DNA of 29,613 bases. Source: an uncultured Sphingobacteriaceae bacterium (GTDB taxonomy: Bacteria > Bacteroidota > Bacteroidia > Sphingobacteriales > Sphingobacteriaceae). The notes under the pieces are model-generated. The model was not told the DNA's origin. It searched no databases and worked only from the letters and a program-made list of their open reading frames with translations. Position numbers and translations under genes: made by a program. Positions 1 to 7,302 of the stretch are shown here, one piece after another. The number at the start of each line of letters is the position of its first letter. Positions within the stretch are counted from its first letter, which is position 1. The stretch covers positions 1 through 29,613 of the forward strand of contig CALNCF010000487.1 of NCBI GenBank assembly GCA_937875035.1, in the 5' to 3' direction.

Positions 1-1119
1 AGGCTGCGGCTTCACCGGGAAGAAGATGCTTTCATCCGCAGGAAAGAAGAACTGCTTGCCGAACTCCACGATATTGAACTTATTTATTTCCGTGTTGAAC
101 TCATTCGAGGGAATAAAAATGTGTTCCGGGTGCAAGCCTTTTTCTTCAGCCGAAAGCTCCTTGTAAATGCCTTTCGCTTTCTTCATCCCGTCTTCTAAAA
201 TGTCCAGCGTGAAGCGCACATCTTTGATCCAGATCTGCGTAGCAGGATCAACATATTCCAGGAACGAAACATTGTTCGCATTCAGCATTTTCGACTGTAC
301 ATTCGGGATGATAGTGATCTCGCTGACCTGCTCCACCGAAAGCTGGTCTTCGATACCGAAGGTGCGGATGCTTTCGATCTGGTCGCCAAAGAACTCGATC
401 CGGTATGGAAGGTCATGGGAGAATGAAAAGATATCGACAATACCGCCACGGATCGAAAACTGCCCGGCCTCGTATACAAAGTCTACGCGTTCAAATTCAT
501 ATTCTACCAGGAAGTCGTTAATGAAATCAATACTGAGCTTGTCGTTCGCACGGATCTCCAGGGTATTCTTTCCGAGGAGCTCCTTGTTGATCACCTTTTC
601 GGCCAGCGCTTCCGGGTAGGTAACGATCAGCTTACCGTATTCACTGGTACGCCTGAGCTCGTTCAGCACTTCGGCGCGTTGCAGCACGGAGGCGCTGTCG
701 GTATTCGAAATATCGAAGGGCTTGCGATAGGAAGAAGGGAAGAGCAGCACCTCTTTTTCGGAGAGGTTTTCCAGGTCGTTCATGAAGTAAACAGCCTCTT
801 CACGGTCGGGCAGGACAAAAAGCATCGGCGACTTTTGTAAAAAATACAAAGCCAACGCGACAAATGTGTCCGACGAACCCACCAAACCCTTCAGATGAAC
901 ATGCGTATTTTTTCCGGTGGTTAATACACGAGCTAAAGACTGGATACGATCATCGGTTTTGTAGTACTGAAACAGATCTTTAATATTCAAAACCGAATAA
1001 TTTGCTGCAAAGATAAAACCCGGCGAGTGATCTCCGGTCAATTTTAAAGGAAATAAATGTAAAATTGTTTGACGGCGCTTACTATCTTCTGCCGTTAAAT
1101 ACCTTTTTATAGTTTTCAT
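1..1119 (-). CDS. mfd: Transcription-repair coupling factor Mfd, N-terminal part (runs off the left edge)
   Basis: Mfd is the ATP-dependent translocase that removes RNA polymerase stalled at DNA damage and recruits UvrA. The reading frame is open from an ATG at 1119 to position 1 and gives the first 373 residues of a protein that usually has about 1,100. The visible part corresponds to the UvrB-homologous N-terminal module, with the motifs GGIVDIFSF and RIEFFGDQIESIRTF that are typical of the UvrB/Mfd damage-recognition fold, and the segment LPDREEAVYFMNDLE in the first subdomain. The polymerase-interacting and translocase domains lie outside the window. The start MKTIKRYLTAEDSKR is the only good in-frame ATG and sits only 11 bp from the divergent Nif3-like start. 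No stops or frameshifts are visible. The family call is confident from motifs and collinearity, though made without a database search. Confidence 0.93.
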   Translation of the reverse strand, partial: MKTIKRYLTAEDSKRRQTILHLFPLKLTGDHSPGFIFAANYSVLNIKDLFQYYKTDDRIQSLARVLTTGKNTHVHLKGLVGSSDTFVALALYFLQKSPMLFVLPDREEAVYFMNDLENLSEKEVLLFPSSYRKPFDISNTDSASVLQRAEVLNELRRTSEYGKLIVTYPEALAEKVINKELLGKNTLEIRANDKLSIDFINDFLVEYEFERVDFVYEAGQFSIRGGIVDIFSFSHDLPYRIEFFGDQIESIRTFGIEDQLSVEQVSEITIIPNVQSKMLNANNVSFLEYVDPATQIWIKDVRFTLDILEDGMKKAKGIYKELSAEEKGLHPEHIFIPSNEFNTEINKFNIVEFGKQFFFPADESIFFPVKPQP

Positions 1120-1127
1120 TAACTTTG
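1120..1127 (+). promoter_or_regulatory. TAnnTTTG box overlapping the Nif3-like gene start
   Basis: The sequence TAACTTTG exactly matches the Bacteroidota -7 promoter element TAnnTTTG. It ends 3 bp before the ATG at 1131. With the usual placement of this box (about -11 to -4), transcription would start on or next to the ATG and give a leaderless mRNA. No TTTG is seen at the expected -33 position, so this may be a chance match. Confidence 0.35.
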
Positions 1128-1130
1128 AAG

Positions 1131-2224
1131 ATGCTACTGAAAGAAATTACGCAATACCTTGAATCCATTGCCCCGCTTAGCCTGCAGGAAGATTATGATA
1201 ACTCCGGCTTGATCGTGGGACATCCCGGCATGGAGATCCGCTCGGCGATCATCAGCCTCGACTGTACAGAAGCCGTGATCGATGAAGCCATCGAAAAAGG
1301 GGCTAACCTGGTGATCTCGCATCACCCGATCGTTTTTTCGGGACTGAAAAAATTCAACGGTAAAACCTATATCGAACGGGTAGTGATGAAGGCGATCAGG
1401 CATGATATTGCCATTTATGCCATCCATACCAATCTTGACAATATTAAAGAAGGGGTCAACCGCAAGATCGCCGACAGGCTGGGTCTGAAAGATCTGCAGA
1501 TCCTGGCGCCTAAGCATGGCCTGCTGCGCAAGCTCGTTACTTTTTGCCCGAAAGACCACGCTGATACGGTGCGGAATGCCCTTTTCGATGCCGGGGCCGG
1601 CAGTATCGGAACTATTCGGAGTGCAGCTTTAACAGCGAGGGCTACGGAACCTTTAAAGGGAACGATGCTTCCAACGCCTTTTCCGGGGAAAAGGGAATAC
1701 GGCATACCGAAGCGGAAACCCGGATCGAAGTGATCCTTCCTAAAGACAAAGAGAGCCAGGTGATCGCCGCCCTGCTCCGGGCACACCCTTACGAAGAGGT
1801 CGCCTACGATCTTTTCAGCCTGGCGAATGCAAACCGGGAAACCGGCTCCGGCATGGTTGGAATCCTCGATAAGCCGATGAAAACCAGTTATTTTCTTCTT
1901 TTTTTGAAGGAAAGGATGGGGGTAGCCTGCCTTAAGCATACCCGGGCGCATACCGAAGAGATCCGGAGGGTAGCGCTCTGCGGAGGCTCGGGCAGCTTCC
2001 TGCTGAGAGATGCGATCAACTCGGAATCAGACATTTATATTACTTCAGACTATAAATATCACCAGTTTTTTGATGCCGAGGACCGGATTATCATCGCGGA
2101 TATCGGACACTATGAGAGTGAGCAGTTTACGATGGAATTACTATTGGAGATAATTCAAAAAAAATTTCCTACTTTTGCCCTCTGCTTAACGAATGCCCAT
2201 ACAAATCCTGTACAATACCTGTAG
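1131..2224 (+). pseudogene. Nif3-like dinuclear metal centre protein (YbgI/YqfO family), interrupted by a one-base frameshift
   Basis: This is a Nif3-family protein that binds two metal ions; the exact biochemical role of the family is still unclear (GTP cyclohydrolase-like fold). Two reading frames together make about 365 residues, the usual length of the long version that carries an inserted PII/CutA-like domain. The first frame (to 1733) has the metal ligands SHHPIVF and HTNLD; the second has HPYEEVAYDLFSL and the C-terminal metal motif GHYESEQF. Homologous sequence passes from the first frame (AGAGSIG) to the second (NYSECSFNSEGYGTFKGN) at 1607-1610, so one base is missing there, probably from a run of three G. 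The first frame then reads unrelated residues up to its stop at 1733. The start could also be a TTG at 1125. It is either a real mutation or a sequencing error in a gene that is otherwise intact. Confidence 0.85.
2170..2177 (+). promoter_or_regulatory. Putative promoter for the zinc-ribbon gene
   Basis: TACTTTTG matches the TAnnTTTG -7 box and lies within the last codons of the Nif3-like gene. A TTG at 2144-2146 is 23 bp upstream, slightly long for the -33 element. The predicted start near 2182 would give a leader of about 130 nt holding a GC-rich hairpin at 2260-2273 (GCCCC, loop AGGC, GGGGC). This is inference from consensus only. Confidence 0.4.
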
Positions 2225-2311
2225 GAAAACGCGCAGGAGCGGGCAAAAATGGCGTATAGGCCCCAGGCGGGGCGTTAATACATTGAAAACACATAACTTG
2301 TTCAATATAGA

Positions 2312-3067
2312 ATGGAAGCAACCGTAGAACAAAAACTCAAAGCTTTATACGACTTACAAACCATCCACAGCGAGATCGACAAGATCAGAACTGTACGTGG
2401 TGAACTTCCGATGGAAGTAGCGGACCTGGAAGATGATGTAGCGGGTTTGGAAACCAGGATCCATAAGATCAAGGACGAGATCAACGGGCTGGAAGATGAG
2501 ATCGTAAACAAGAAGAACGGTATCAAACAGTCACTGCAACTGATCAAGAAATACGAAGAACAACAGAATAACGTAAAGAACAACCGTGAATACGAGGCTC
2601 TTTCGAAGGAGATCGAGATCCAGGGACTGGATATGCAGGTAGCGGAAAAGAAGATCAAGGAGTTTACCTTCGAGATCTCTGCCAAGACCAAGATCCTGGA
2701 AACAGCGGAATTAAGCCTGGATGAGCGCAAAAAGGATCTCGACCTGAAAAAGGGCGAGCTGGATGTGATCACCCAGGAAACTGAAAAAGATGAGCAGGCT
2801 CTGCTGAAAAAAGCGGAAAAAGCGGAAAAAGGCATCGAAGAGCGCCTGTTGTCAGCTTATCACAAGCTGCGTAACAATGCGAAGAACGGGCTTGCCGTGG
2901 TAACCATCCAGCGTGATTCATGCTCAGGTTGCTTCAACAAGATCCCACCTCAAAGACAATCGGATATCCGCCAGCGCAAAAAGATTATCGTTTGCGAGCA
3001 TTGCGGACGTATCCTGGTTGATGAGGCCTTCGCAGGTGAACCACTTCCGGCAGAAGCAAATAATTAA
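2312..3067 (+). CDS. Coiled-coil protein with C-terminal C4 zinc ribbon (COG1579 family)
   Basis: The 251-residue protein consists of a long, highly charged coiled coil (about residues 5-185) followed by a zinc ribbon with four cysteines at 204, 207, 228 and 231 (CSGCFNK and CEHCGRILVDE). This layout is that of the HP0958/CT398-like family, proposed nucleic-acid-binding or assembly-chaperone proteins; the family's role in Bacteroidota is not established. It usually sits just after the Nif3-like gene in this phylum, as here, and may share transcripts with it, although an 87-bp gap holds a possible separate leader. The ATG at 2312 starts METVEQ-like sequence (MEATVEQKL) that fits the family. 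A short A-rich tandem repeat around 2809-2832 encodes KKAEKAEKG and stays in frame. A strong terminator follows the stop. Confidence 0.88.
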   Translation: MEATVEQKLKALYDLQTIHSEIDKIRTVRGELPMEVADLEDDVAGLETRIHKIKDEINGLEDEIVNKKNGIKQSLQLIKKYEEQQNNVKNNREYEALSKEIEIQGLDMQVAEKKIKEFTFEISAKTKILETAELSLDERKKDLDLKKGELDVITQETEKDEQALLKKAEKAEKGIEERLLSAYHKLRNNAKNGLAVVTIQRDSCSGCFNKIPPQRQSDIRQRKKIIVCEHCGRILVDEAFAGEPLPAEANN

Positions 3068-3083
3068 AAGTTATAAAAAAATC

Positions 3084-3117
3084 AAAAACGATTCCTATTT
3101 TCAGGGATCGTTTTTTT
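3084..3117. terminator. Strong rho-independent terminator, usable in both directions
   Basis: A 13-bp stem with one G-T pair (AAAAACGATTCCT with AGGGATCGTTTTT, loop 3097-3102) ends in a seven-T run at 3111-3117. It closes the zinc-ribbon gene. The opposite strand also has a T run after the stem. The next start codon begins at 3118, directly after the last T. Confidence 0.9.
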
Positions 3118-4605
3118 ATGTTTAAACGCCCGGCTCTCCTCGTACTCTTGCTGATCTCCATGGGCAGCAGTTGTGATGCCCGTTTCGTTTTCAACGAACG
3201 CTGCATTTCCGCCTATGATAAGATACTCAGCCTGCGGCTGCAGGAAGGGCAGGCATTGCTCAATGCCGAAAAGAAAGCGAACCCGACGAACTCCATCCCC
3301 ATCCTGCTGGAAAACTACATCGATTTCCTGCACCTGCTCACCAGCGAACGAAAGGATGAGTTCGAAAAATTCAAGGTGAGCAAAAACGCGCGTATCGATA
3401 AGCTCCAGTCGGAAGACCAGAAATCGCCCTATTATCTTTACTGCCAGGCGGAGATCAACCTGCAGAGCTGCATCAACCGTTTCAAGTTCCAGGAGTATGT
3501 AAGCGGGGTATATGAACTACAGAAAGCCTATAAGCAACTGGAGGAGAACCGAAAGAAATTCCCCGACTTCCTGCCTAACCAGAAAAGCTTCGCCCTGCTG
3601 TATTCCTTATTGGGCCTCGTTCCCGACCAGTATAAATGGGCTTTGTCGACGATCGGGCTGAAGGGCAATATCCAGCAAGGCATGAATATGCTGGATGAGC
3701 TGCGGATCAGATTACCACAATCTCCCTATGCGCAATTCACCAACGAAACCATTTTCTTCTTAAGCTTTATACAGATGAGCGTGGAGAACCAGGACCATCT
3801 CTATGAGACCGTTATCCGCAACACGAATCCTATCGGCAACGAGCACCTCATGAATGTGTACATCCGCACGCTGGTAGCCATGCGTACGGGACATACCGAT
3901 GAAGCCATCGATTTCCTGGAAGACCGTCCGAAGTCCGCAGCCTATGCTTCTTTTTACTACCTCGATTATTTAATGGGACTGGCCAAGCTGAGCCGCTTCG
4001 ACGATGATGCCAACCAGCACTTTGAGCTCTACCTGAAAAACTATACCGGCTGCTTCAATATCAAGGATTCGTACCTCAAGCTGGCCTGGTATTACCTGCT
4101 GAGGGGAAATACCGAGAGATACAACGCATATATCGGCTTGTGCAAGGTCAGAGGCTATACCTATTCGGAACGGGAAAAAGATGCCTATAACCAGTCGATG
4201 ATCAAGAGTCCGCCGGATATTCACCTGCTAAAGGCCCGTTTATATTTCGACGGGGGCTACCAGGAAAAAGCCCTGGCGGCGATCAAGGGGATGAAGCTCG
4301 ACGACTTCGGCAATGAGCGCGAACGCCTGGAATACCTGTATCGTTTAGGCCGCATCTACCAGGCGATGAACAGGCCGGATATGGCCATCCAGTATTATAC
4401 CTCGGCGATCAGCAGGGGGCTGGAGCTTCCTTATTATTATTCCGCCAACTCTTCCCTTCAGCTGGGCTATATCTTCGAGAACAAAAAGAACTACAACAAA
4501 GCCCGGTATTATTTCGACCTCTGCCCGAAGATGAAGAACGAGGAATACAAGAACAGCATCGACAGTAAGGCGAAGGCCGGCCTGCGAAGAATTCCAGGGG
4601 AATGA
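3118..4605 (+). CDS. Exported tetratricopeptide-repeat protein
   Basis: This 495-residue protein starts with a secretion signal: basic residues, a hydrophobic stretch (ALLVLLLISMG), then SSCDA. The cysteine could be lipidated, but GSSC is a poor lipobox, so cleavage by signal peptidase I after CDA is equally possible. The rest is helical, rich in Tyr, Leu and Lys, with recognisable TPR units near the C-terminus (about 360-490; for example YRLGRIYQAMNRPDMAIQYY and SLQLGYIFENKKNYNKARYY). TPR proteins of this sort scaffold protein complexes in the periplasm; the specific partner is unknown. The ATG abuts the preceding terminator and there is no other start that keeps the signal peptide. Its TGA is immediately followed by the stop of the convergent cyclophilin gene, the two forming TGATCA. 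Confidence 0.8.
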   Translation: MFKRPALLVLLLISMGSSCDARFVFNERCISAYDKILSLRLQEGQALLNAEKKANPTNSIPILLENYIDFLHLLTSERKDEFEKFKVSKNARIDKLQSEDQKSPYYLYCQAEINLQSCINRFKFQEYVSGVYELQKAYKQLEENRKKFPDFLPNQKSFALLYSLLGLVPDQYKWALSTIGLKGNIQQGMNMLDELRIRLPQSPYAQFTNETIFFLSFIQMSVENQDHLYETVIRNTNPIGNEHLMNVYIRTLVAMRTGHTDEAIDFLEDRPKSAAYASFYYLDYLMGLAKLSRFDDDANQHFELYLKNYTGCFNIKDSYLKLAWYYLLRGNTERYNAYIGLCKVRGYTYSEREKDAYNQSMIKSPPDIHLLKARLYFDGGYQEKALAAIKGMKLDDFGNERERLEYLYRLGRIYQAMNRPDMAIQYYTSAISRGLELPYYYSANSSLQLGYIFENKKNYNKARYYFDLCPKMKNEEYKNSIDSKAKAGLRRIPGE

Positions 4606-6021
4606 TCAGCGTACCACACTGAACACCGCCCGTTGCAGACCTGATCCCGATTGCAGGCTAAGGGTATAGAAGCCCGCCGGCAAGTCGGATACATCCAATG
4701 TATACACATCATCCGCAGCAATCTTCATTTCTTTCCATAATACCCCTCTTACATCGTACACCCTTAAACGATGCTCCGAAGCATCGGGCATGCGTATGCT
4801 CAGCTGCTGGCTGGCAGGGTTCGGGTACAGGCTCAGGCGGGAAGTCTCTGAAGATTCTATTCCGGTAGAAACACCGGTAGTAAAGATCCATGCCGGGGAA
4901 TATTCACCGATCACCCCGTTCACTTCAGAAGCAACCCTCCAGTAGTGCTTACGGGAAGGGTCCAAAGCCGTGGTCGTTACAAAGGTATCGGCAATGCCTC
5001 CCTGCTCGTAACGGATGAAGTTAGGCAGGAAGCTCGTATGCGTGCTCACCTGCACATGATATGTTTCCGCACCCTCGGCGCTGTTCCATTTCAGATCCGG
5101 TACATTTCCAATAAGCACGGCAAGATGTGCCGGCTCCATTAAGGCCGGGGCCTGCGCGCCTGTCGTAAAATACCCTACAGTTGTATAGGCGCTGCGATAG
5201 CCTCCGTTGTTCGCTCTCATCCTCCAGTAATAGGGAACAAGCCCGGGCTCGAGCTCGGCAACGGTGGTTGTATTTTTAGTGACTCTTTTCGTAATGATGT
5301 TCCCGCTGAAATCGGGTGTTCGGGAAAACTCCAGCTCGTACAACAAGGCGCCTGCAACAGTATCCCATTGGAAAGGGTATGCTGCGGATACACCTGAAGC
5401 ATTGGCTCCTGGCTGGATCACCTGTGGGACCGCGACCGGGGTCGCGTCGTCCTGTCCGCGGTTTACGAACATTTCGATCTTCTGCAAGGGATTGTCGTTC
5501 GCATCGCGGGGCGCGGAAACGATCTGGTCGACAACCGCCATACCGCTTACCACACGTCCGTATACCGTATAATTATTATCGAGCGAAACCTGGTCGGCTA
5601 CGCAAATGAAGAATTGTGAATTGGCGCTGTTGATATTCGCATCGCGTGCCGCCGAAAAAATTCCGCGCTTATGCGAAACAGGGCTGAACTCCGCAGGCAC
5701 ATCCTGCTGCGAAGGATCGCCATAACCCCAGGTGCTGCGCGGACCATGACGTGAGTTCGGATCTCCACCCTGGATCACAAAGCCGGGGATCACCCGGTGA
5801 AAGGCCGTTGTATCGAAGAAGTGAATGCTGACCAGGCTGTCGAAATTCCGTACATGCAGGGGAGCGATCGAAGGGAACATTTCCACTGCGATCGTACCCA
5901 TCGGAACTCCTGCCCGCCTGGCTTCCAGCTCGTAACGGGGTTTCCCGTCATACTGCCCGATCTGGGCGGAAAGGCTTGCAGCCAGGAACAGCATACAGCC
6001 GGTGATCGTCCACTTTTTCAT
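4606..6021 (-). CDS. Secreted cyclophilin-type peptidyl-prolyl isomerase with T9SS C-terminal sorting domain
   Basis: The 471-residue protein has a signal peptide (MKKWTITGCMLFLAASLSAQ), a cyclophilin domain at about 30-188, two fibronectin-III-like segments (about 205-288 and 295-382, each with the YYWRM/HYWRVASE and TTG pattern), and a C-terminal sorting domain at about 397-471. Cyclophilin signatures are FHRVIPGFVIQGGDP (catalytic-site Arg76, Gln84), NSANSQFF and LDNNYTVYGRVVSGM. The tail begins LYPNPASQQLSI and ends GFYTLSLQSGSGLQRAVFSV, which is the type A signal for the type IX secretion system and predicts release or surface attachment via T9SS. Cyclophilins catalyse cis-trans isomerisation of Xaa-Pro bonds. 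It lies 15 bp after dcd and probably shares its transcript. The T9SS itself is not in the window. Confidence 0.93.
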   Translation of the reverse strand: MKKWTITGCMLFLAASLSAQIGQYDGKPRYELEARRAGVPMGTIAVEMFPSIAPLHVRNFDSLVSIHFFDTTAFHRVIPGFVIQGGDPNSRHGPRSTWGYGDPSQQDVPAEFSPVSHKRGIFSAARDANINSANSQFFICVADQVSLDNNYTVYGRVVSGMAVVDQIVSAPRDANDNPLQKIEMFVNRGQDDATPVAVPQVIQPGANASGVSAAYPFQWDTVAGALLYELEFSRTPDFSGNIITKRVTKNTTTVAELEPGLVPYYWRMRANNGGYRSAYTTVGYFTTGAQAPALMEPAHLAVLIGNVPDLKWNSAEGAETYHVQVSTHTSFLPNFIRYEQGGIADTFVTTTALDPSRKHYWRVASEVNGVIGEYSPAWIFTTGVSTGIESSETSRLSLYPNPASQQLSIRMPDASEHRLRVYDVRGVLWKEMKIAADDVYTLDVSDLPAGFYTLSLQSGSGLQRAVFSVVR

Positions 6022-6036
6022 AGCTTATCTCTGTTA

Positions 6037-6573
6037 TCAGAATTTATTCTTCCACATCATGCTCTCTACCGGTCGCATGGTCTTCTTGTTATATTTAGCG
6101 TTGTCTTTTGTATGATACATGGTCTCTATATCGCCATCTACCGCAAAATAAATCAGCTGCCCGATCGGCATACCATAATAGATACGTACCGGCTGCGCGC
6201 AGGAAATCTCCAGCGTCCATGTATTGCAAAAGCCTACATCTCCCTTACCTGCGGTCGCATGAATATCGATGCCTAACCTGCCCGTGCTCGATTTACCTTC
6301 GAGGAAAGGAACGTGCGCATGTGTTTCCGTATATTCCAGCGTCACCCCTAAGTACAAGGTTCCCGGCTGTAAGACGAAGCCCTCCGCGGGAATTTCAAAA
6401 TGCTCGATCTCGTTATGCTGACGCGCATCCAGTACCCTGTTCCGGTAGGTCGCAAGGTATTTGCCTAAATGCACATCATAGGAATTGGTGCCTAAATACT
6501 GGCGATCGTAGGGTTCGATCACGATCGTTCCTTTATCAATTTCTTCCAGGATACGTTTATCTGATAATATCAT
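6037..6573 (-). CDS. dcd: dCTP deaminase
   Basis: The enzyme deaminates dCTP to dUTP, feeding thymidylate synthesis. The 178-residue length fits the family. Signature sequence is GKSSTGRLGIDIHATAG followed by VGFCNTWTLEIS, which contains the catalytic Glu and the Ser-Ser-Arg phosphate-binding residues; YYGMPIGQL and KDNAKY near the C-terminus also fit. The motif here reads TAG, whereas the single-function E. coli enzyme reads TAH; bifunctional DCD-DUT enzymes such as the mycobacterial one also read TAG, so release of dUMP is possible but unproven. The start MILSDKRIL is the family's usual N-terminus. The gene is first in a two-gene unit with the cyclophilin and is divergent from the PPTase. 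Confidence 0.93.
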   Translation of the reverse strand: MILSDKRILEEIDKGTIVIEPYDRQYLGTNSYDVHLGKYLATYRNRVLDARQHNEIEHFEIPAEGFVLQPGTLYLGVTLEYTETHAHVPFLEGKSSTGRLGIDIHATAGKGDVGFCNTWTLEISCAQPVRIYYGMPIGQLIYFAVDGDIETMYHTKDNAKYNKKTMRPVESMMWKNKF

Positions 6574-6583
6574 TTGGGATGCT

Positions 6584-6591
6584 TATTTTTG
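6584..6591 (+). promoter_or_regulatory. Putative -7 box for the PPTase gene
   Basis: TATTTTTG matches TAnnTTTG. The predicted start near 6595 lies about 49 bp before the ATG at 6644. No convincing -33 element is visible. The box lies beside the divergent dcd promoter. Confidence 0.45.
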
Positions 6592-6593
6592 TT

Positions 6594-6625
6594 CGAAAGT
6601 AATCAATTTCCTTTTTAAAAATCAA
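6594..6625 (-). promoter_or_regulatory. Putative dcd promoter
   Basis: On the minus strand TACTTTCG (6601-6594) matches TAnnTTTG at seven of eight positions, and TTG (6625-6623) lies 21 bp upstream, a suitable -33 spacing. Predicted start near 6590, leaving a leader of about 17 nt before the dcd ATG. Confidence 0.5.
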
Positions 6626-6643
6626 TAATTTACGTCCCGCTGC

Positions 6644-7285
6644 ATGCCGGTTATCTACCATAAAAAGATCCGTAAAGACACCGAATTAGCCGTGTGGCGC
6701 ATCGACGAGGCTCCCGAAGACCTCTACCGGCAATTGCAGCTGAACGAGGCCGAGCAGGCCCATTACCAGTCGCTCAATCACAACAAACGCAATATGCACT
6801 GGCTGGGAAGCCGGGTGCTCTTACGCACGCTTCTTAATACCAGCCTGTATATTGATTGTCAGCTCGACGAGAACAACAAGCCTTACCTTACCAATTTCCC
6901 TTATGAGATCTCGATCACGCACAGCAACGACCTGGCCGCCGTGATCATTTGCAAAGGGCAGCAGGTCGGGATCGATATCGAGAAGATGAGTGAGAAGGTA
7001 GAGCGGATCGCTACGCGTTTTCTTTCTGCGGATGAGCTCGCGATGATCCAGCCTCAGCGACGGATCGAGCAGCTCTATGTATGCTGGGGAGTGAAAGAAT
7101 CGCTCTTCAAGCTGTATGGAAAAGGCAACCTTCCTTTTATCGGGGGAATCCAGATCCACGACTTTAGCTATCAAGAGGAAGGGGTAGTTTCTGCGGAAAT
7201 CAACAAGGACGATTACCGGCAGCAGTTTGAAGTATCGTACGAGCTGATCGGGGAATATATGCTGACCTGGGTGATCGCACCCTGA
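6644..7285 (+). CDS. 4'-phosphopantetheinyl transferase, Sfp type
   Basis: This enzyme moves the phosphopantetheine arm of coenzyme A to a serine of an acyl- or peptidyl-carrier protein. The 213-residue protein has the two hallmark motifs: GIDIEKMSEKVERIATRF, with Mg2+-binding Asp111 and Glu113, and CWGVKESLFKLYGKG, with Trp148, Lys151 and Glu152. The SITHSND segment at about 90-95 matches the CoA-contacting site. Length and motif spacing fit the Sfp/HetI branch rather than the short AcpS type, but whether it serves fatty-acid or secondary-metabolite carriers cannot be told, since no synthase gene is nearby. The gene stands alone, divergent from dcd and convergent with dnaG, whose stop lies 2 bp away. 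Confidence 0.92.
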   Translation: MPVIYHKKIRKDTELAVWRIDEAPEDLYRQLQLNEAEQAHYQSLNHNKRNMHWLGSRVLLRTLLNTSLYIDCQLDENNKPYLTNFPYEISITHSNDLAAVIICKGQQVGIDIEKMSEKVERIATRFLSADELAMIQPQRRIEQLYVCWGVKESLFKLYGKGNLPFIGGIQIHDFSYQEEGVVSAEINKDDYRQQFEVSYELIGEYMLTWVIAP

Positions 7286-7302
7286 ACCTATTTCAGGATC
7301 AC
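7271..7302. other. Hairpin spanning the stop codons of the PPTase gene and dnaG
   Basis: CCTGAA (7281-7286) pairs with TTCAGG (7292-7297) across a five-base loop, and GTGAT (7271-7275) pairs with ATCAC (7298-7302) across a one-sided bulge. Both stop codons lie inside. There is no T run, so it is not a standard terminator, but it could shape the 3' ends of both convergent transcripts. Confidence 0.5.

Noticed and set aside
167..619. 150-codon open frame on the plus strand
   Set aside because: It lies opposite the mfd frame, which shows clear family motifs; the plus-strand product is Ser-rich with no recognisable domain, typical of an antisense shadow.
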